Of a stretch of DNA of 64,000 nucleotides, positions 8,966 to 17,946 are shown piece by piece (within the stretch, counting starts at the first letter, position 1; every line of letters starts with the position of its first letter). The position numbers and the translations under genes were made by a program. Under the pieces are notes generated by a model. It had not been told where the DNA came from. It was given only the letters and a program-made list of their open reading frames with translations, and searched no databases. Source of the DNA: Chromatiaceae bacterium (lineage in GTDB: Bacteria; Pseudomonadota; Gammaproteobacteria; Chromatiales; Chromatiaceae); assembly GCA_024235215.1 (NCBI GenBank), contig JACKMU010000002.1, forward strand, positions 124,001-188,000, written 5' to 3'.

Positions 8966-11404
8966 ATGAAACCGGGTGAGCCGCTCACCGCCGCAGAGTT
9001 GTACCGGCATTGCGATCAAAGCATCTTCTCCTTCCGCTCCACCGATGAGCTGAACGAGGCGGACAACGCGCCTGGTCAGGAGCGCGCTGTCGAAGCGATT
9101 CACTTCGGTCTGGAGAGTGAGATCGATGGTTTCAATCTTTTCGTACTCGGCTCACCGGGAACCGGCCGCCACCATTTCGTTCGCGAGATACTGGAGCGAA
9201 ATGCCGCATCCAGACCACCAGCCGATGACTGGTGCTATGTCAACAACTTCTCGAATCCGCAAAAACCTTTTGCACTGCGCCTGCCTGCAGGCTTAGGAAA
9301 CAGCTTCAAAAAGGATATCGAGCAGCTCATGGAGGATGCACACAGCGCGATTCCCGCAGCACTGGAGAGCGAGGATTTCCAGACCAAGCAGCAGGCGATC
9401 GAAGAGGAGTTCAAAGAGCGGCAGGCCGAAGCATTCAAAGAGATCAGGGCGCATGCAGCCGCCCGCAAAATCGCCATCCTGGAAACGCCGACCGGTTTCA
9501 CCTTCACCCCCCAGCTCGAGCACGAAGAGGGACAGGAAGCGGAATTCGACCGGCTGCCGGAGCAGCGCAAAAAGCAGATACAACAGGATATCGAGGAGCT
9601 CAGCCTGGAGCTGCGCCGCTTTCTCCAGTCGACACCGAAACGCATGAACGAGGTGCGCCGGAAAAGTCGTGAACTGGAGTGGGAGGTGGCCCGGCTGACG
9701 CTGGCCGGACTGATGGATGAGATATTGGAGAAATACCAGGGATTCGACGAGGTGATGGCGTACCTGGCGCGGCTGCAGACGGACATCGTCGAGCAGGTGG
9801 AGCTGTTCCGCCCGGCTCCGGATCAGCAGAATCAGTTCCTCAAACGACTGCTTGAAGGCCAGACACAGGAGGGAAGCCCCCAGCAGATGGCGGTGATGCA
9901 ACGCTACGGCGTCAATGTACTGATCGATCATGACGGGGAGAAGGCGGCACCGATCGTGTTCGAGGATCACCCCACCTTTTCCAACCTCATCGGCCGGGTC
10001 GAGCATCAGGCCAGAATGGGGTTGCTGACCACCGACTTCCACATGATCCGGGGAGGCGCGTTGCACCGCGCCAACGGCGGTTACCTGGTACTGGATATCC
10101 GCAAGGTACTCATGCAGCCGCTCTCCTGGGAAGGTTTGAAGCAGGCGTTGAAATCCGGGGAGATCAGGATCCGCTCGCTGGGGGAGGATCTGAGTCTGAT
10201 CAGCACCGTCTCCCTCGACCCCGAACCCATTCCACTGCGGGTGAAAGTGGTGCTGCTGGGAGAGCGGATCTTCTACTATCTGCTGCAGGCGCACGATCCG
10301 GAGTTCCCGGAGCTGTTCAAGGTAGCCGCGGATTTCGCCGACGAGATAGACCGCAATGATCACAATTGCCGGCAGTTTGCTCAGCTGATCGCGGAATTCG
10401 TCCGCAGCGACAACCTCAAACCGCTGGACCGCTCGGCCGTGGCCCGGCTGCTGGAAGAGAATGCCCGCCACGCAGGCGATGCGGAGAAGCTCTCCGCTCA
10501 GGTGCGTCACGCTTCCGACATCGTGCGTGAAGCGCACTACTGGGCCGGCAGAAACGGCAAAGCGCTGATCGGTGCCGACGAGATCCAGGCGGCGATAGAC
10601 GCCCGCATCCGTCGTGTCAGCCGCATCCGCGACCGCATGCAGGAGGAGATCCTGCGCGACACCATCCTGATAGAGACTGAGGGAGCACGCAGCGGCCAGG
10701 TCAACGGTCTGTCGGTGCTGCAGATCGGCGAGTTCGCCTTCGGGCGACCGAGTCGCATCAGCGCGCGCGTCTCCCTCGGTGACGGCAAAGTGGTGGATAT
10801 CGAACGCGAAGTGGAATTGGGCGGTCCGATCCACTCCAAAGGGGTGCTGATCCTCTCCGGTTTCCTGGTTTCCCACTACCTGCCGGAGAGACCGCTCTCG
10901 CTGCGCGCCAGCCTGGTTTTCGAACAGTCCTACGGTGGCGTCGACGGTGACAGCGCTTCCGCTGCCGAACTGTGCGCGCTGCTGTCGGCGCTGGCCGAGA
11001 TACCGATCAGACAGGGGCTTGCCATCACCGGGTCGGTGAACCAGTTCGGACAGATCCAGCCCATTGGCGGTGTCAACGAAAAGATCGAAGGCTTCTTCGA
11101 CGTCTGTGCACGGCGTGGTCTCACCGGGGAGCAGGGTGTGGTGATTCCTGCATCCAATGTCAAACACCTGATGCTGCGACGCGATGTTATCGATGCCGTG
11201 GAGAAGAGGCGCTTCCATGTCTATCCGGTCACCGAAATCGACCAGTGCCTGGCGCTGTTGACCGGACTGCCCGCCGGCCCCCGCACCGTCGATGGAGCGT
11301 TCCCGGAGGGGAGCGTGAATCACCGGGTGCGGGAGCGGCTGATCGATTTCGCCCGGAAAAGGGAGGCGTTCGGCAACCGAGGAAAAACGGAGCAGAATAC
11401 GTGA
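8966..11404 (+). CDS. Lon-related ATP-dependent protease (LonB/YcbZ-like)
   Basis: A cytoplasmic AAA+ serine protease of about 812 residues. I prefer ATG 8966 over the in-frame ATG 8942 because AAGGAG lies 6 bases before it. The nucleotide loop GSPGTGRHHF (about residues 62-71) has Arg where a classic Walker A has Lys. A long helical insertion (about residues 130-290, many Glu/Gln/Arg) follows. The C-terminal proteolytic domain contains the Ser-Lys dyad: Ser663 in GDSASAA and Lys706 in GGVNEKIEG, 43 residues apart as in E. coli Lon. The classical Lon N-terminal domain is absent, as in the LonB/YcbZ group. Its TGA overlaps the GTG of the next gene, so the two are translationally coupled. Confidence 0.9.
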   Translation: MKPGEPLTAAELYRHCDQSIFSFRSTDELNEADNAPGQERAVEAIHFGLESEIDGFNLFVLGSPGTGRHHFVREILERNAASRPPADDWCYVNNFSNPQKPFALRLPAGLGNSFKKDIEQLMEDAHSAIPAALESEDFQTKQQAIEEEFKERQAEAFKEIRAHAAARKIAILETPTGFTFTPQLEHEEGQEAEFDRLPEQRKKQIQQDIEELSLELRRFLQSTPKRMNEVRRKSRELEWEVARLTLAGLMDEILEKYQGFDEVMAYLARLQTDIVEQVELFRPAPDQQNQFLKRLLEGQTQEGSPQQMAVMQRYGVNVLIDHDGEKAAPIVFEDHPTFSNLIGRVEHQARMGLLTTDFHMIRGGALHRANGGYLVLDIRKVLMQPLSWEGLKQALKSGEIRIRSLGEDLSLISTVSLDPEPIPLRVKVVLLGERIFYYLLQAHDPEFPELFKVAADFADEIDRNDHNCRQFAQLIAEFVRSDNLKPLDRSAVARLLEENARHAGDAEKLSAQVRHASDIVREAHYWAGRNGKALIGADEIQAAIDARIRRVSRIRDRMQEEILRDTILIETEGARSGQVNGLSVLQIGEFAFGRPSRISARVSLGDGKVVDIEREVELGGPIHSKGVLILSGFLVSHYLPERPLSLRASLVFEQSYGGVDGDSASAAELCALLSALAEIPIRQGLAITGSVNQFGQIQPIGGVNEKIEGFFDVCARRGLTGEQGVVIPASNVKHLMLRRDVIDAVEKRRFHVYPVTEIDQCLALLTGLPAGPRTVDGAFPEGSVNHRVRERLIDFARKREAFGNRGKTEQNT

Positions 11405-12198
11405 ACGAGACGCGCAAGAGAACTCGCACAGTGCGCATCGCGCTGCTGCTGGGAGGCGCTGAAACCTCCCGTCCTGCATTGCAACTGCTGACCCAGCTGG
11501 CATGGAAAAAATCGGTCCAGGCACTGGGCATCTTTATCGAAGACAGTACCCTGCTGACTCTGGCGCAGATGCCCTTTTCACGGGAACTTTGTCGGGTGAC
11601 CTTCACCGAGCGTCCGTTGGAAAAAGCCGACATCGAGCGCCAGCTCCGCATACAGGCACGCGGTGCACAACTGGCGTTCGAAAATGCCGCCACCGAGGCC
11701 GGTATCGTCCACTCTTTCCGCACCATGCGCGGCGCGATGGCCGCGCTGCTGCAGCAGGCGGCGCAGGAGATGGATCTGATGATCCTGGGACCCGCGCGCC
11801 GGCAGCGGCAATTTTCCGAGCCGATCTCGCTGAGCGCCATCGCCCGCCTGTCGAGGCTGCCGGTGATGGCACTGTTCGATGGCTCGGAGAGCTCACTGCG
11901 TGCACTCGATGCGGCAAAGCAGTTGGCGGAAACCGGTAACCGCCGGTTGACCGTACTGATCTCGGCGGACAACGGTGAGGCGTCGCTGGTACGCCAACAA
12001 CAGGCCGCAGAAGCGCTCGGTGACTACGCCGCCAGCTACCGATTTGCAGTGAATTGCGATATCGAAACGCTGCTGCAGACGGGACACAACGAAAAGGCCG
12101 GCACCCTGGTGCTGGGTGTGAGCGAAGCGCTGCTGCAACCTCAGTTCCTGGAAGAACTCAGTCACCGGTTGGAGATTCCCGCACTGCTGGTGCGTTAG
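11401..12198 (+). CDS. Universal stress protein-like protein coupled to the Lon-like protease
   Basis: A 265-residue cytoplasmic protein starting at GTG 11401, inside the stop of the protease gene (GTGA overlap). The same reading frame continues open upstream, but that part lies inside the protease gene and is out of frame with it. The N-terminal half starts with a strand (VRIALLLGGAETSRPALQLL) and the second half repeats the UspA fold start (LPVMALFDGSESSLRALDAA), so it resembles a tandem, divergent universal stress protein. A clear ATP-binding GxxGxnGS motif is not visible, suggesting a non-ATP-binding member or a degenerate one. Coupling to a protease suggests a role in proteostasis or stress, possibly as an adaptor; this is inference. 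Confidence 0.7.
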   Translation: MNETRKRTRTVRIALLLGGAETSRPALQLLTQLAWKKSVQALGIFIEDSTLLTLAQMPFSRELCRVTFTERPLEKADIERQLRIQARGAQLAFENAATEAGIVHSFRTMRGAMAALLQQAAQEMDLMILGPARRQRQFSEPISLSAIARLSRLPVMALFDGSESSLRALDAAKQLAETGNRRLTVLISADNGEASLVRQQQAAEALGDYAASYRFAVNCDIETLLQTGHNEKAGTLVLGVSEALLQPQFLEELSHRLEIPALLVR

Positions 12199-12603
12199 AC
12201 CGGGCAGCGTTGAGCCGGAAAACCCCGGTGAAGCTTAAAAAACATCACCGCCCAACCTATAGAGAGCGAGAGTAGTCCCCAGTGCCTGATTCCGGCCGCA
12301 AAATCGAGGCTACACCTCTCGGGAACTGATCGTCTTGGATTCACTCTCTTCGGAATAGTAGCTGCCACTATGGTGCAGAATCTGATCTCACAGCCTGGCA
12401 GCCGCAAAGCCTGGTAGCATGTTCACAATAGGATACGCTCAGTCATTGAGGCAAGGTGGCTACTTCAGGATCCATGGAACAACTTCCTCTTGTTCCACTA
12501 CGCCATGAAGTCCATTACCAATCTCCTGCTGATAGGTTAATACTATAATTCAAGGGGTAATCTCAACAGCGCAGCCTGCCACTCACATTGGAGGAACCCT
12601 GCC
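12199..12603. other. Intergenic region upstream of the TIR-SNF2 genes
   Basis: About 405 bases, noticeably more AT-rich than the flanking genes. It contains a good -10 hexamer, TATAAT at 12544-12549, without a convincing -35 at the usual distance, and a ribosome site GGAGGA at 12590-12595, 8 bases before the TIR gene start. No open frame of interest is present. Confidence 0.5.
12544..12549 (+). promoter_or_regulatory. Candidate -10 element for the TIR-SNF2 unit
   Basis: A perfect TATAAT lies 55 bases upstream of the TIR gene start. The region 17 bases upstream shows no good TTGACA match, so this would be a weak or activator-dependent promoter if real. Confidence 0.35.
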
Positions 12604-13689
12604 ATGAGTCAACGCAGACCGAACGGATTGGTATTCGTCAGCTACGCGCATCAGGATCGCCAACGGGTTGAGCCGTTGGTGAAGGCGCTGGCGACACACT
12701 TCAATGTCTGGTGGGACCGGGAGATCGAACTGGGCGAACTCTGGCGCCAGACGCTGATGGACAAGCTGGATGCCGCCCGCTGCGTGGTGGTCGTCTGGAG
12801 CGCCGCTGCGGTCGAGCGCGACTTTATCTGGTCCGAAGTCGACAGAGTCAAGCAGCGTGGCATCGTGATTCCGGTCAAGCTGGATCAGCATGCCCGGATC
12901 CCGCCCGGATTCGACCAGATGCAGTACCTGGATCTGACATCGTGGACCGGTTCCGGCAGCAAGGTGCTGCAGGAACTGTTCAGCCGGATCAGGCGGCTGC
13001 TCGGACGCGCTGCCCGTACGCCGGTTGACCCGACGGCCACGCTGATCTCCGATACTTTCGTGCTGCCTCAGTCGCTGCGGGCCACCCGGGATCTGCACCA
13101 GCTGAGCAGCAAGGTCCACTCCCTCGGCGGCATACTGGTACCGGGAAACGGGCCGGTGGAGGATCTTCTCGGCACGCTGCAGGAGGTGCATCGCACCTAT
13201 ACGGCGGTCAGTAAAGCCATCAGTCGGTTCATCGCACCCGTGGTCCAGCAAGGTCCGATCGCGGTGAAGCCCTACCTGGAGATGGAGCGCGGCAAGCTGG
13301 AGACGCTGATCGGCAAGAACCGCGGCCACTGTGCACGCATCGTGGAGTACTACACTCGGGTCGGGGGTCTGCGCGAATGGTTGGAGCCACGACTCACCGC
13401 AACCAAGCTGAAGTCCCTCGACAAAACCTTCGGTGAGCTCGGCAAGGCGGATGGCGATCTGTTCGAAGCGCTCGCCCTGGTTGGTTATCTCCTAACCGCA
13501 GAGGCCAGTGTGATTACCGGACTGCTCCTTGCCGGCCAGCAGGAGACGGCCCGCAAACGTATCCTGGCCGGGCGCAGGAAACTGCTGCCACTGGAGCGCA
13601 GTCTGGCGAAGGCGATGAGCAGCCTGCAGCAAAGTGGCGGCGCCCTCGGATTCGTGCCAGCGGATAACGGCAAACAAGCAACGACCTGA
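12604..13689 (+). CDS. TIR-domain protein with helical C-terminal region
   Basis: A 361-residue protein with an N-terminal TIR domain (about residues 8-120). Visible are the first strand VFVSYAHQDRQRV, the box NVWWDREIELGELW, and WSAAAVERDFIWSEVDR, in which Glu78 occupies the place of the catalytic glutamate of NAD(+)-cleaving TIR domains. Prokaryotic TIR proteins of this kind commonly act as abortive-infection effectors by consuming NAD(+) or making signalling nucleotides. Residues about 125-361 look wholly alpha-helical and are not a domain I recognise; they may sense, oligomerise or bind a partner. It is followed by a SWIM-SNF2 helicase on the same strand and lies about 3 kb from a Wadjet operon, supporting a defence role. 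Biochemical activity is inferred. Confidence 0.85.
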   Translation: MSQRRPNGLVFVSYAHQDRQRVEPLVKALATHFNVWWDREIELGELWRQTLMDKLDAARCVVVVWSAAAVERDFIWSEVDRVKQRGIVIPVKLDQHARIPPGFDQMQYLDLTSWTGSGSKVLQELFSRIRRLLGRAARTPVDPTATLISDTFVLPQSLRATRDLHQLSSKVHSLGGILVPGNGPVEDLLGTLQEVHRTYTAVSKAISRFIAPVVQQGPIAVKPYLEMERGKLETLIGKNRGHCARIVEYYTRVGGLREWLEPRLTATKLKSLDKTFGELGKADGDLFEALALVGYLLTAEASVITGLLLAGQQETARKRILAGRRKLLPLERSLAKAMSSLQQSGGALGFVPADNGKQATT

Positions 13690-13825
13690 AAAAGCGACTC
13701 TGCCCGCTTCCAGTACCGTTCCGGTACGGTCCATTGGATCATTGCTGATCGATCCGTGCCGGATCGGTGTTGGCGGAAATTTCCGTTACAATGACCGCTT
13801 CATCAAACCCCTGCACCTTCCCATC

Positions 13826-16615
13826 ATGACCAAAACAGCGCAGCGCAACCGCACTCAAAAGAGAACCGCACGGACGTCAGGCTGGTCCACCAGTGACGCC
13901 GATGAGATCGAACGCCGGCGGCGGCGCGCCACAACCGAGCAGTTCCAGATTGAATCCCTGACCCCGCAGGATGAGTTCTTCGGTCACTATCGGATCGAAT
14001 CCAGAGATGGACAGCACTATCGGGTGGAGATCCGTTCGCTGGTGGAGCCCAGCAACAGCTGTGACTGCCCGGATCACCGCATCAACGGCCTGGGCACCTG
14101 CAAGCATATCGAGGCGACGTTGATCCAGCTGCGTCACCGGCGTGAACGGGCTTTCCAGGACGCGGCTGCCACCGGCAGTCCCTATATCGAGATATTCCTG
14201 GACCGGCAGGAGCAGCGCCCCCGGGTAGCCTGGCCGGCAGTGGGTATGCGCCAATCACGGGCCAGGGATCTCCTCGCGCCCTACTTCAACAGCCAACACT
14301 ATCTGGCCGGCGAGCCTCTGCAACTGCTGCCCGCGATGCAGCGGAAAATAGCGGCGCTCCACACTGCCACCCGGCGCAGAGTGCGCTACTCCGAAGAGTT
14401 GAACCGCTGGCTCGAACTGTTGGACAGAAACGAACAGCATCTGCGCAGCCGCCGGCACTTCGAGACACAGGTGGCGGCCGGTAAGGCGAGCCTCGATCTG
14501 GTCAATCATCCGCTCTACCCTTATCAGCAGGAGGGCATGCTGCACCTCGCCTTCACCGGTCGTGCACTGCTCGCCGATGAGATGGGGCTCGGCAAGACGG
14601 TGCAGGCGATCGCCGCCTGCGAACTGCTGCGCCGCATCGTGCAGATCCGCCGGGTGCTGGTCGTCTCCCCTGCTTCGCTGAAGGGCGAATGGGAGGAGCA
14701 GATCGCCAAGTTCACCGCGCTGCCCGCGCAGATCATCCAGGGCCCAAGAGCCATGCGGCTGCGCCAATACGAACAAGCGCGCTTTTTCTCCCTCGCCAGT
14801 TACGAACAGATCCGCTCGGATGTTGCGGAGATCAACGGCATCCTCGTGCCGGATGTGATCATTCTCGACGAAGCCCAACGCATCAAGAACTGGCAGACCA
14901 AGACGGCAGTGTCGGTCAAACGGCTGGCGAGTCCCTACGCCTTCGTGCTCACCGGCACGCCGCTGGAAAACCGCATCGACGAGATCTACTCGATCACCCA
15001 GTTCCTCGACCCCTATCTCTTCGGCCCGCTGTTCCGCTTCAATCGGGCGTTCTATCAGCTCGACGACAGAGGGCGCGCAGTCGGCTATAGAAACCTCGAT
15101 CAGATGCACGACAAACTGCGCCGACTCATGCTGCGCCGGCGTAAAGGGGAGGTGGAGGGAGAGCTGCCGGAGCGGACGGTGAACAACTATTTCGTGCCGA
15201 TGCACAAGGAGCAGCAGTTACGTTACGGCGAGTATGAGCTGCGCGTGGCACGTCTCGCGGCTTTGGCCGCGAAACGACCGTTGTCCAAAGAGGAGATGGA
15301 GCAACTGCAGATGTATCTGGCCTGTATGCGCATGCTGTGCGACACGCCCTTTATTCTCGATGCGGAGTGCCGTATCTCACCCAAGCTGGCGGAGCTGGAC
15401 GACATCCTGCAGCAGATTCTGGCGGATGCCGGGAACAAAGTGATCATCTTTTCCGAATGGGAGCGCATGCTGCAGCTGGTCCGGGAGCTGGCTGAGCAAA
15501 GCGGGTTCGGATTTGCGCTGCATACCGGTAGTATCTCCCAGCCGAAACGCCGCGCCGAGATTCGCCGCTTCAAGAATGATCCCGACTGTCGCCTGTTTCT
15601 CTCCACCGACTCGGGATCCGTGGGACTCAATCTGCAGGCTGCCAATGTGGTGATCAACCTGGACATGCCGTGGAATCCGGCGAAACTGGAACAGCGTATC
15701 GCACGTGCCTGGCGCAAACATCAGAAACGGTCGGTGCAGGTGATCAACCTCGTCTCTGAACACACGATCGAACATCGCATGCTGACACTGCTGGATCAGA
15801 AACGTGCGCTGGCGGACGGCGTAGTGGACGGCAGTGGCGTGAGTGAGATGGAGCTGCCCTCCGGCCGGGCCGCTTTTCTGGAGCGGCTCAATACACTGCT
15901 CTCGGACAAGCCGCAGGCGTCACCGGCTCCCCCCGCCGACCCCTTCGAACGCGTCCGGGAGGCGCTGTTCCCGCAATGGCGCAGTCAACTGACGCTGATG
16001 GAGCTCTATCAGGCCGGGGAGCAGCAGATCCTGCTGGTGGTGGCGGATCACCTGAGTGACGAACTGCGCTCCGACCTGGACCGGCAACTGAGCAGCCAGT
16101 TTCCAGTGCAGACACCGCAGCTAAAGCTGCTCGACCAAAACGCCTATGCAGCCATCCAGGAGCTGATGGCAGCCGGAATTCTCAATCTCAATCAGGAGCG
16201 CGCCAGAACCTTGCATCGCGCCAGCGATAGCGACCGGCAGCAGGTCGATGCGCAAGCAAGACGACTGACCCAGGCGCGCGCACGCCTGCTCGAGGGAGAA
16301 CGCAAACGCAGCATGGCACAGCTGCTCAGCGACGGTGGCTTCGGCAGCGAAGCGGTCGCGCCACTGCGCGATGCGGTGGATTCCACGCTGCAGGCCCTGC
16401 TGGTATGGCAGGGTCAGGAGGCAGAGAGCCCGCCGACCTTGGGCGTGATCGACAGTCTCCTGGTGCAGCCCGGTCTGCTGCCCGCCACCACCTTGTCCCT
16501 GGTCGTCCAACTACGCGAAACACCAGCCGAGCGGGATGCTGGCGCGCTGAGCAGACTGCTGGCAGAGAGCGACACGCTACTGACGCACAGCGCAGCGCTG
16601 CTGCAACGCGATTAG
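13826..16615 (+). CDS. SWIM zinc-finger SNF2/DEAD-like helicase
   Basis: A 929-residue helicase-family ATPase. The frame is open from 13634, but that would overlap the TIR gene; ATG 13826 gives a natural N-terminus. A SWIM zinc finger (C79, C81, C92, H94; SCDCPDH then GTCKHI) precedes the SNF2 core. Motif I is DEMGLGKTVQAIA (about residue 251) and motif II ILDEAQRIKN (about residue 345). Helicase-C motifs follow, with LHTGSISQPKRR, STDSGSVGLNLQAA and QRIARAWRKHQKRSV (residues 563-652). The last 280 or so residues are helical with no known domain. SNF2 proteins translocate on double-stranded DNA. With the TIR gene 136 bases upstream and Wadjet opposite, a role in sensing or remodelling foreign DNA is plausible, but SWIM-SNF2 proteins also occur outside defence loci. 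Confidence 0.9.
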   Translation: MTKTAQRNRTQKRTARTSGWSTSDADEIERRRRRATTEQFQIESLTPQDEFFGHYRIESRDGQHYRVEIRSLVEPSNSCDCPDHRINGLGTCKHIEATLIQLRHRRERAFQDAAATGSPYIEIFLDRQEQRPRVAWPAVGMRQSRARDLLAPYFNSQHYLAGEPLQLLPAMQRKIAALHTATRRRVRYSEELNRWLELLDRNEQHLRSRRHFETQVAAGKASLDLVNHPLYPYQQEGMLHLAFTGRALLADEMGLGKTVQAIAACELLRRIVQIRRVLVVSPASLKGEWEEQIAKFTALPAQIIQGPRAMRLRQYEQARFFSLASYEQIRSDVAEINGILVPDVIILDEAQRIKNWQTKTAVSVKRLASPYAFVLTGTPLENRIDEIYSITQFLDPYLFGPLFRFNRAFYQLDDRGRAVGYRNLDQMHDKLRRLMLRRRKGEVEGELPERTVNNYFVPMHKEQQLRYGEYELRVARLAALAAKRPLSKEEMEQLQMYLACMRMLCDTPFILDAECRISPKLAELDDILQQILADAGNKVIIFSEWERMLQLVRELAEQSGFGFALHTGSISQPKRRAEIRRFKNDPDCRLFLSTDSGSVGLNLQAANVVINLDMPWNPAKLEQRIARAWRKHQKRSVQVINLVSEHTIEHRMLTLLDQKRALADGVVDGSGVSEMELPSGRAAFLERLNTLLSDKPQASPAPPADPFERVREALFPQWRSQLTLMELYQAGEQQILLVVADHLSDELRSDLDRQLSSQFPVQTPQLKLLDQNAYAAIQELMAAGILNLNQERARTLHRASDSDRQQVDAQARRLTQARARLLEGERKRSMAQLLSDGGFGSEAVAPLRDAVDSTLQALLVWQGQEAESPPTLGVIDSLLVQPGLLPATTLSLVVQLRETPAERDAGALSRLLAESDTLLTHSAALLQRD

Positions 16616-16770
16616 ATTCGCCCCGTACGCTGTTGCGCCACACTGCTTTCACTCATTCGATCAGGAGGGAGTAGCAGTATCACTGCCAGCGGCGAAGATC
16701 CTCCGGACTTCCGGGACAACAGGAGCACGCCTCCCGTTACGGCACGCTGGGATCTGATCACGGCACGTCA

Positions 16771-17946
16771 TCATATCGCCTGCTGCAGCACCTGCCAGGC
16801 GATGTTCCAGGCGACCCGCTCCTGCTCCAGCCGGACACACTGCCCCCAGACATTGCTCTTGAGCGCCTGATAGAGCGCCTGCTCCTCGGTGGTCAGCCAG
16901 GGCAGCGCCTCTGCGCCATGCTGCACCCGCTCCTCCACCCAGAGCGCCCGGTGGCTGTGCAGCGTCGCTGCATCCATCAACTGGGATTGCACACCGGGCA
17001 GCACGCTGCGGGCGCGATTGAGCATGGCAAAGCCGTGGGTGTCCAGATCGCCCCAGTAGAGACAGTTGGCCTGGGCGACCCAGGGCAGCCGACCCAGCAG
17101 ATCGACTGCATAGCCCAGCTGCATGATCACCACCGATCCCGGCAGATCGTCGAAGGCGAGACCGGTCTGCAGATTCTCGACGATAAAAACGTTGCTGGCC
17201 GGCAGGTCGAGTTCAGCCAGCTGTTGCAACGGTACCGAGAGGTCGCCCAGACCGCCTACCCGTGCGCGCAATCCGCGCTCCAGCAGGCGCAGACGGATCA
17301 GCGCTGGCGGCGTTTTCAGTCCGCAGCACTGAAAAAAATCTCCGTTACCGGGGGATTCACCGCGAATGGCGTCAACCAGATCCGCCAGCACCGCTTTGCG
17401 ACCTTCCAGCCACTTGCTGTCCAACCCGCTCACCGGCAGCTGTCGGGGATAGAGGTTGGATGCGGGATGCTTCCCGAGCCATGCCACCAGGTCGACCAGA
17501 CGCCGGTAGTCCACCTCATTGTAATCAGCGAGCAGATCGTAATAGCGCGCAAGCCTGGCACCGAGCTGAGGCCAACGTGCCACCAGCTTGCGGTGGCGCT
17601 GTGCCGCCCTCTCCCAACGATCTGCCTCTCCGATCCATTGAGCGACCTCGGCGGGATCGGCCAGCAGCACGCGCTCCGGAACACGCTGTGTACCCAGCTT
17701 GTGCCATCGCCGCTCGCTCCAGGTGAGCGACCCGGCACCGCGCCAGCTTTGCCACGCCGCCACCCAACGGCGCACATCTTCGATCTGCCTGAGTGCCTGC
17801 GCTTCCGTCGGGACGCGCAGCGTGATCTCCAGCGGCCAAGTATCGACCTCGCGCGTTGTTGCATGGCCACTCGCCGCCAGCCACTCCCGCTGCTTGTTGT
17901 TGAAGCGACGCAGCAGCTGCCTGCGCACGTCATCCGGAAACTTCAA
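16771..17946 (-). CDS. jetD: Wadjet anti-plasmid system subunit JetD (Toprim-like nuclease)
   Basis: This 391-residue protein is the nuclease of the type I Wadjet complex, which cuts small circular DNA after loop extrusion by JetABC. The N-terminal half corresponds to the DUF3322 region and the C-terminal half to the DUF2220 Toprim-like domain. The metal-binding acidic residues are visible: Glu257 in FIVENLQTG, and Asp300 and Asp302 in YWGDLDTHGFAML. It is the last gene of jetABCD, overlapping jetC by 17 bases. Length and catalytic residues are intact, so the system looks functional. The identification rests on family motifs and on perfect operon order. Confidence 0.93.
   Translation of the reverse strand: MKFPDDVRRQLLRRFNNKQREWLAASGHATTREVDTWPLEITLRVPTEAQALRQIEDVRRWVAAWQSWRGAGSLTWSERRWHKLGTQRVPERVLLADPAEVAQWIGEADRWERAAQRHRKLVARWPQLGARLARYYDLLADYNEVDYRRLVDLVAWLGKHPASNLYPRQLPVSGLDSKWLEGRKAVLADLVDAIRGESPGNGDFFQCCGLKTPPALIRLRLLERGLRARVGGLGDLSVPLQQLAELDLPASNVFIVENLQTGLAFDDLPGSVVIMQLGYAVDLLGRLPWVAQANCLYWGDLDTHGFAMLNRARSVLPGVQSQLMDAATLHSHRALWVEERVQHGAEALPWLTTEEQALYQALKSNVWGQCVRLEQERVAWNIAWQVLQQAI

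Noticed and set aside
10972..11400. An upstream extension of the universal-stress-like gene
   Set aside because: This part lies inside the protease gene in another frame and is Arg/Ala-rich nonsense; GTG 11401 in the stop overlap fits coupling better.
9293..11524. A 743-codon open frame antisense to the Lon-like protease gene
   Set aside because: It overlaps a well-conserved gene with intact motifs, has His/Gln/Asp-rich shadow composition and no ribosome site; GC-rich third positions produce such frames.
16616..16770. A terminator between the convergent SNF2 and jetD genes
   Set aside because: I looked for a stem followed by T-rich sequence on both strands and found none convincing.
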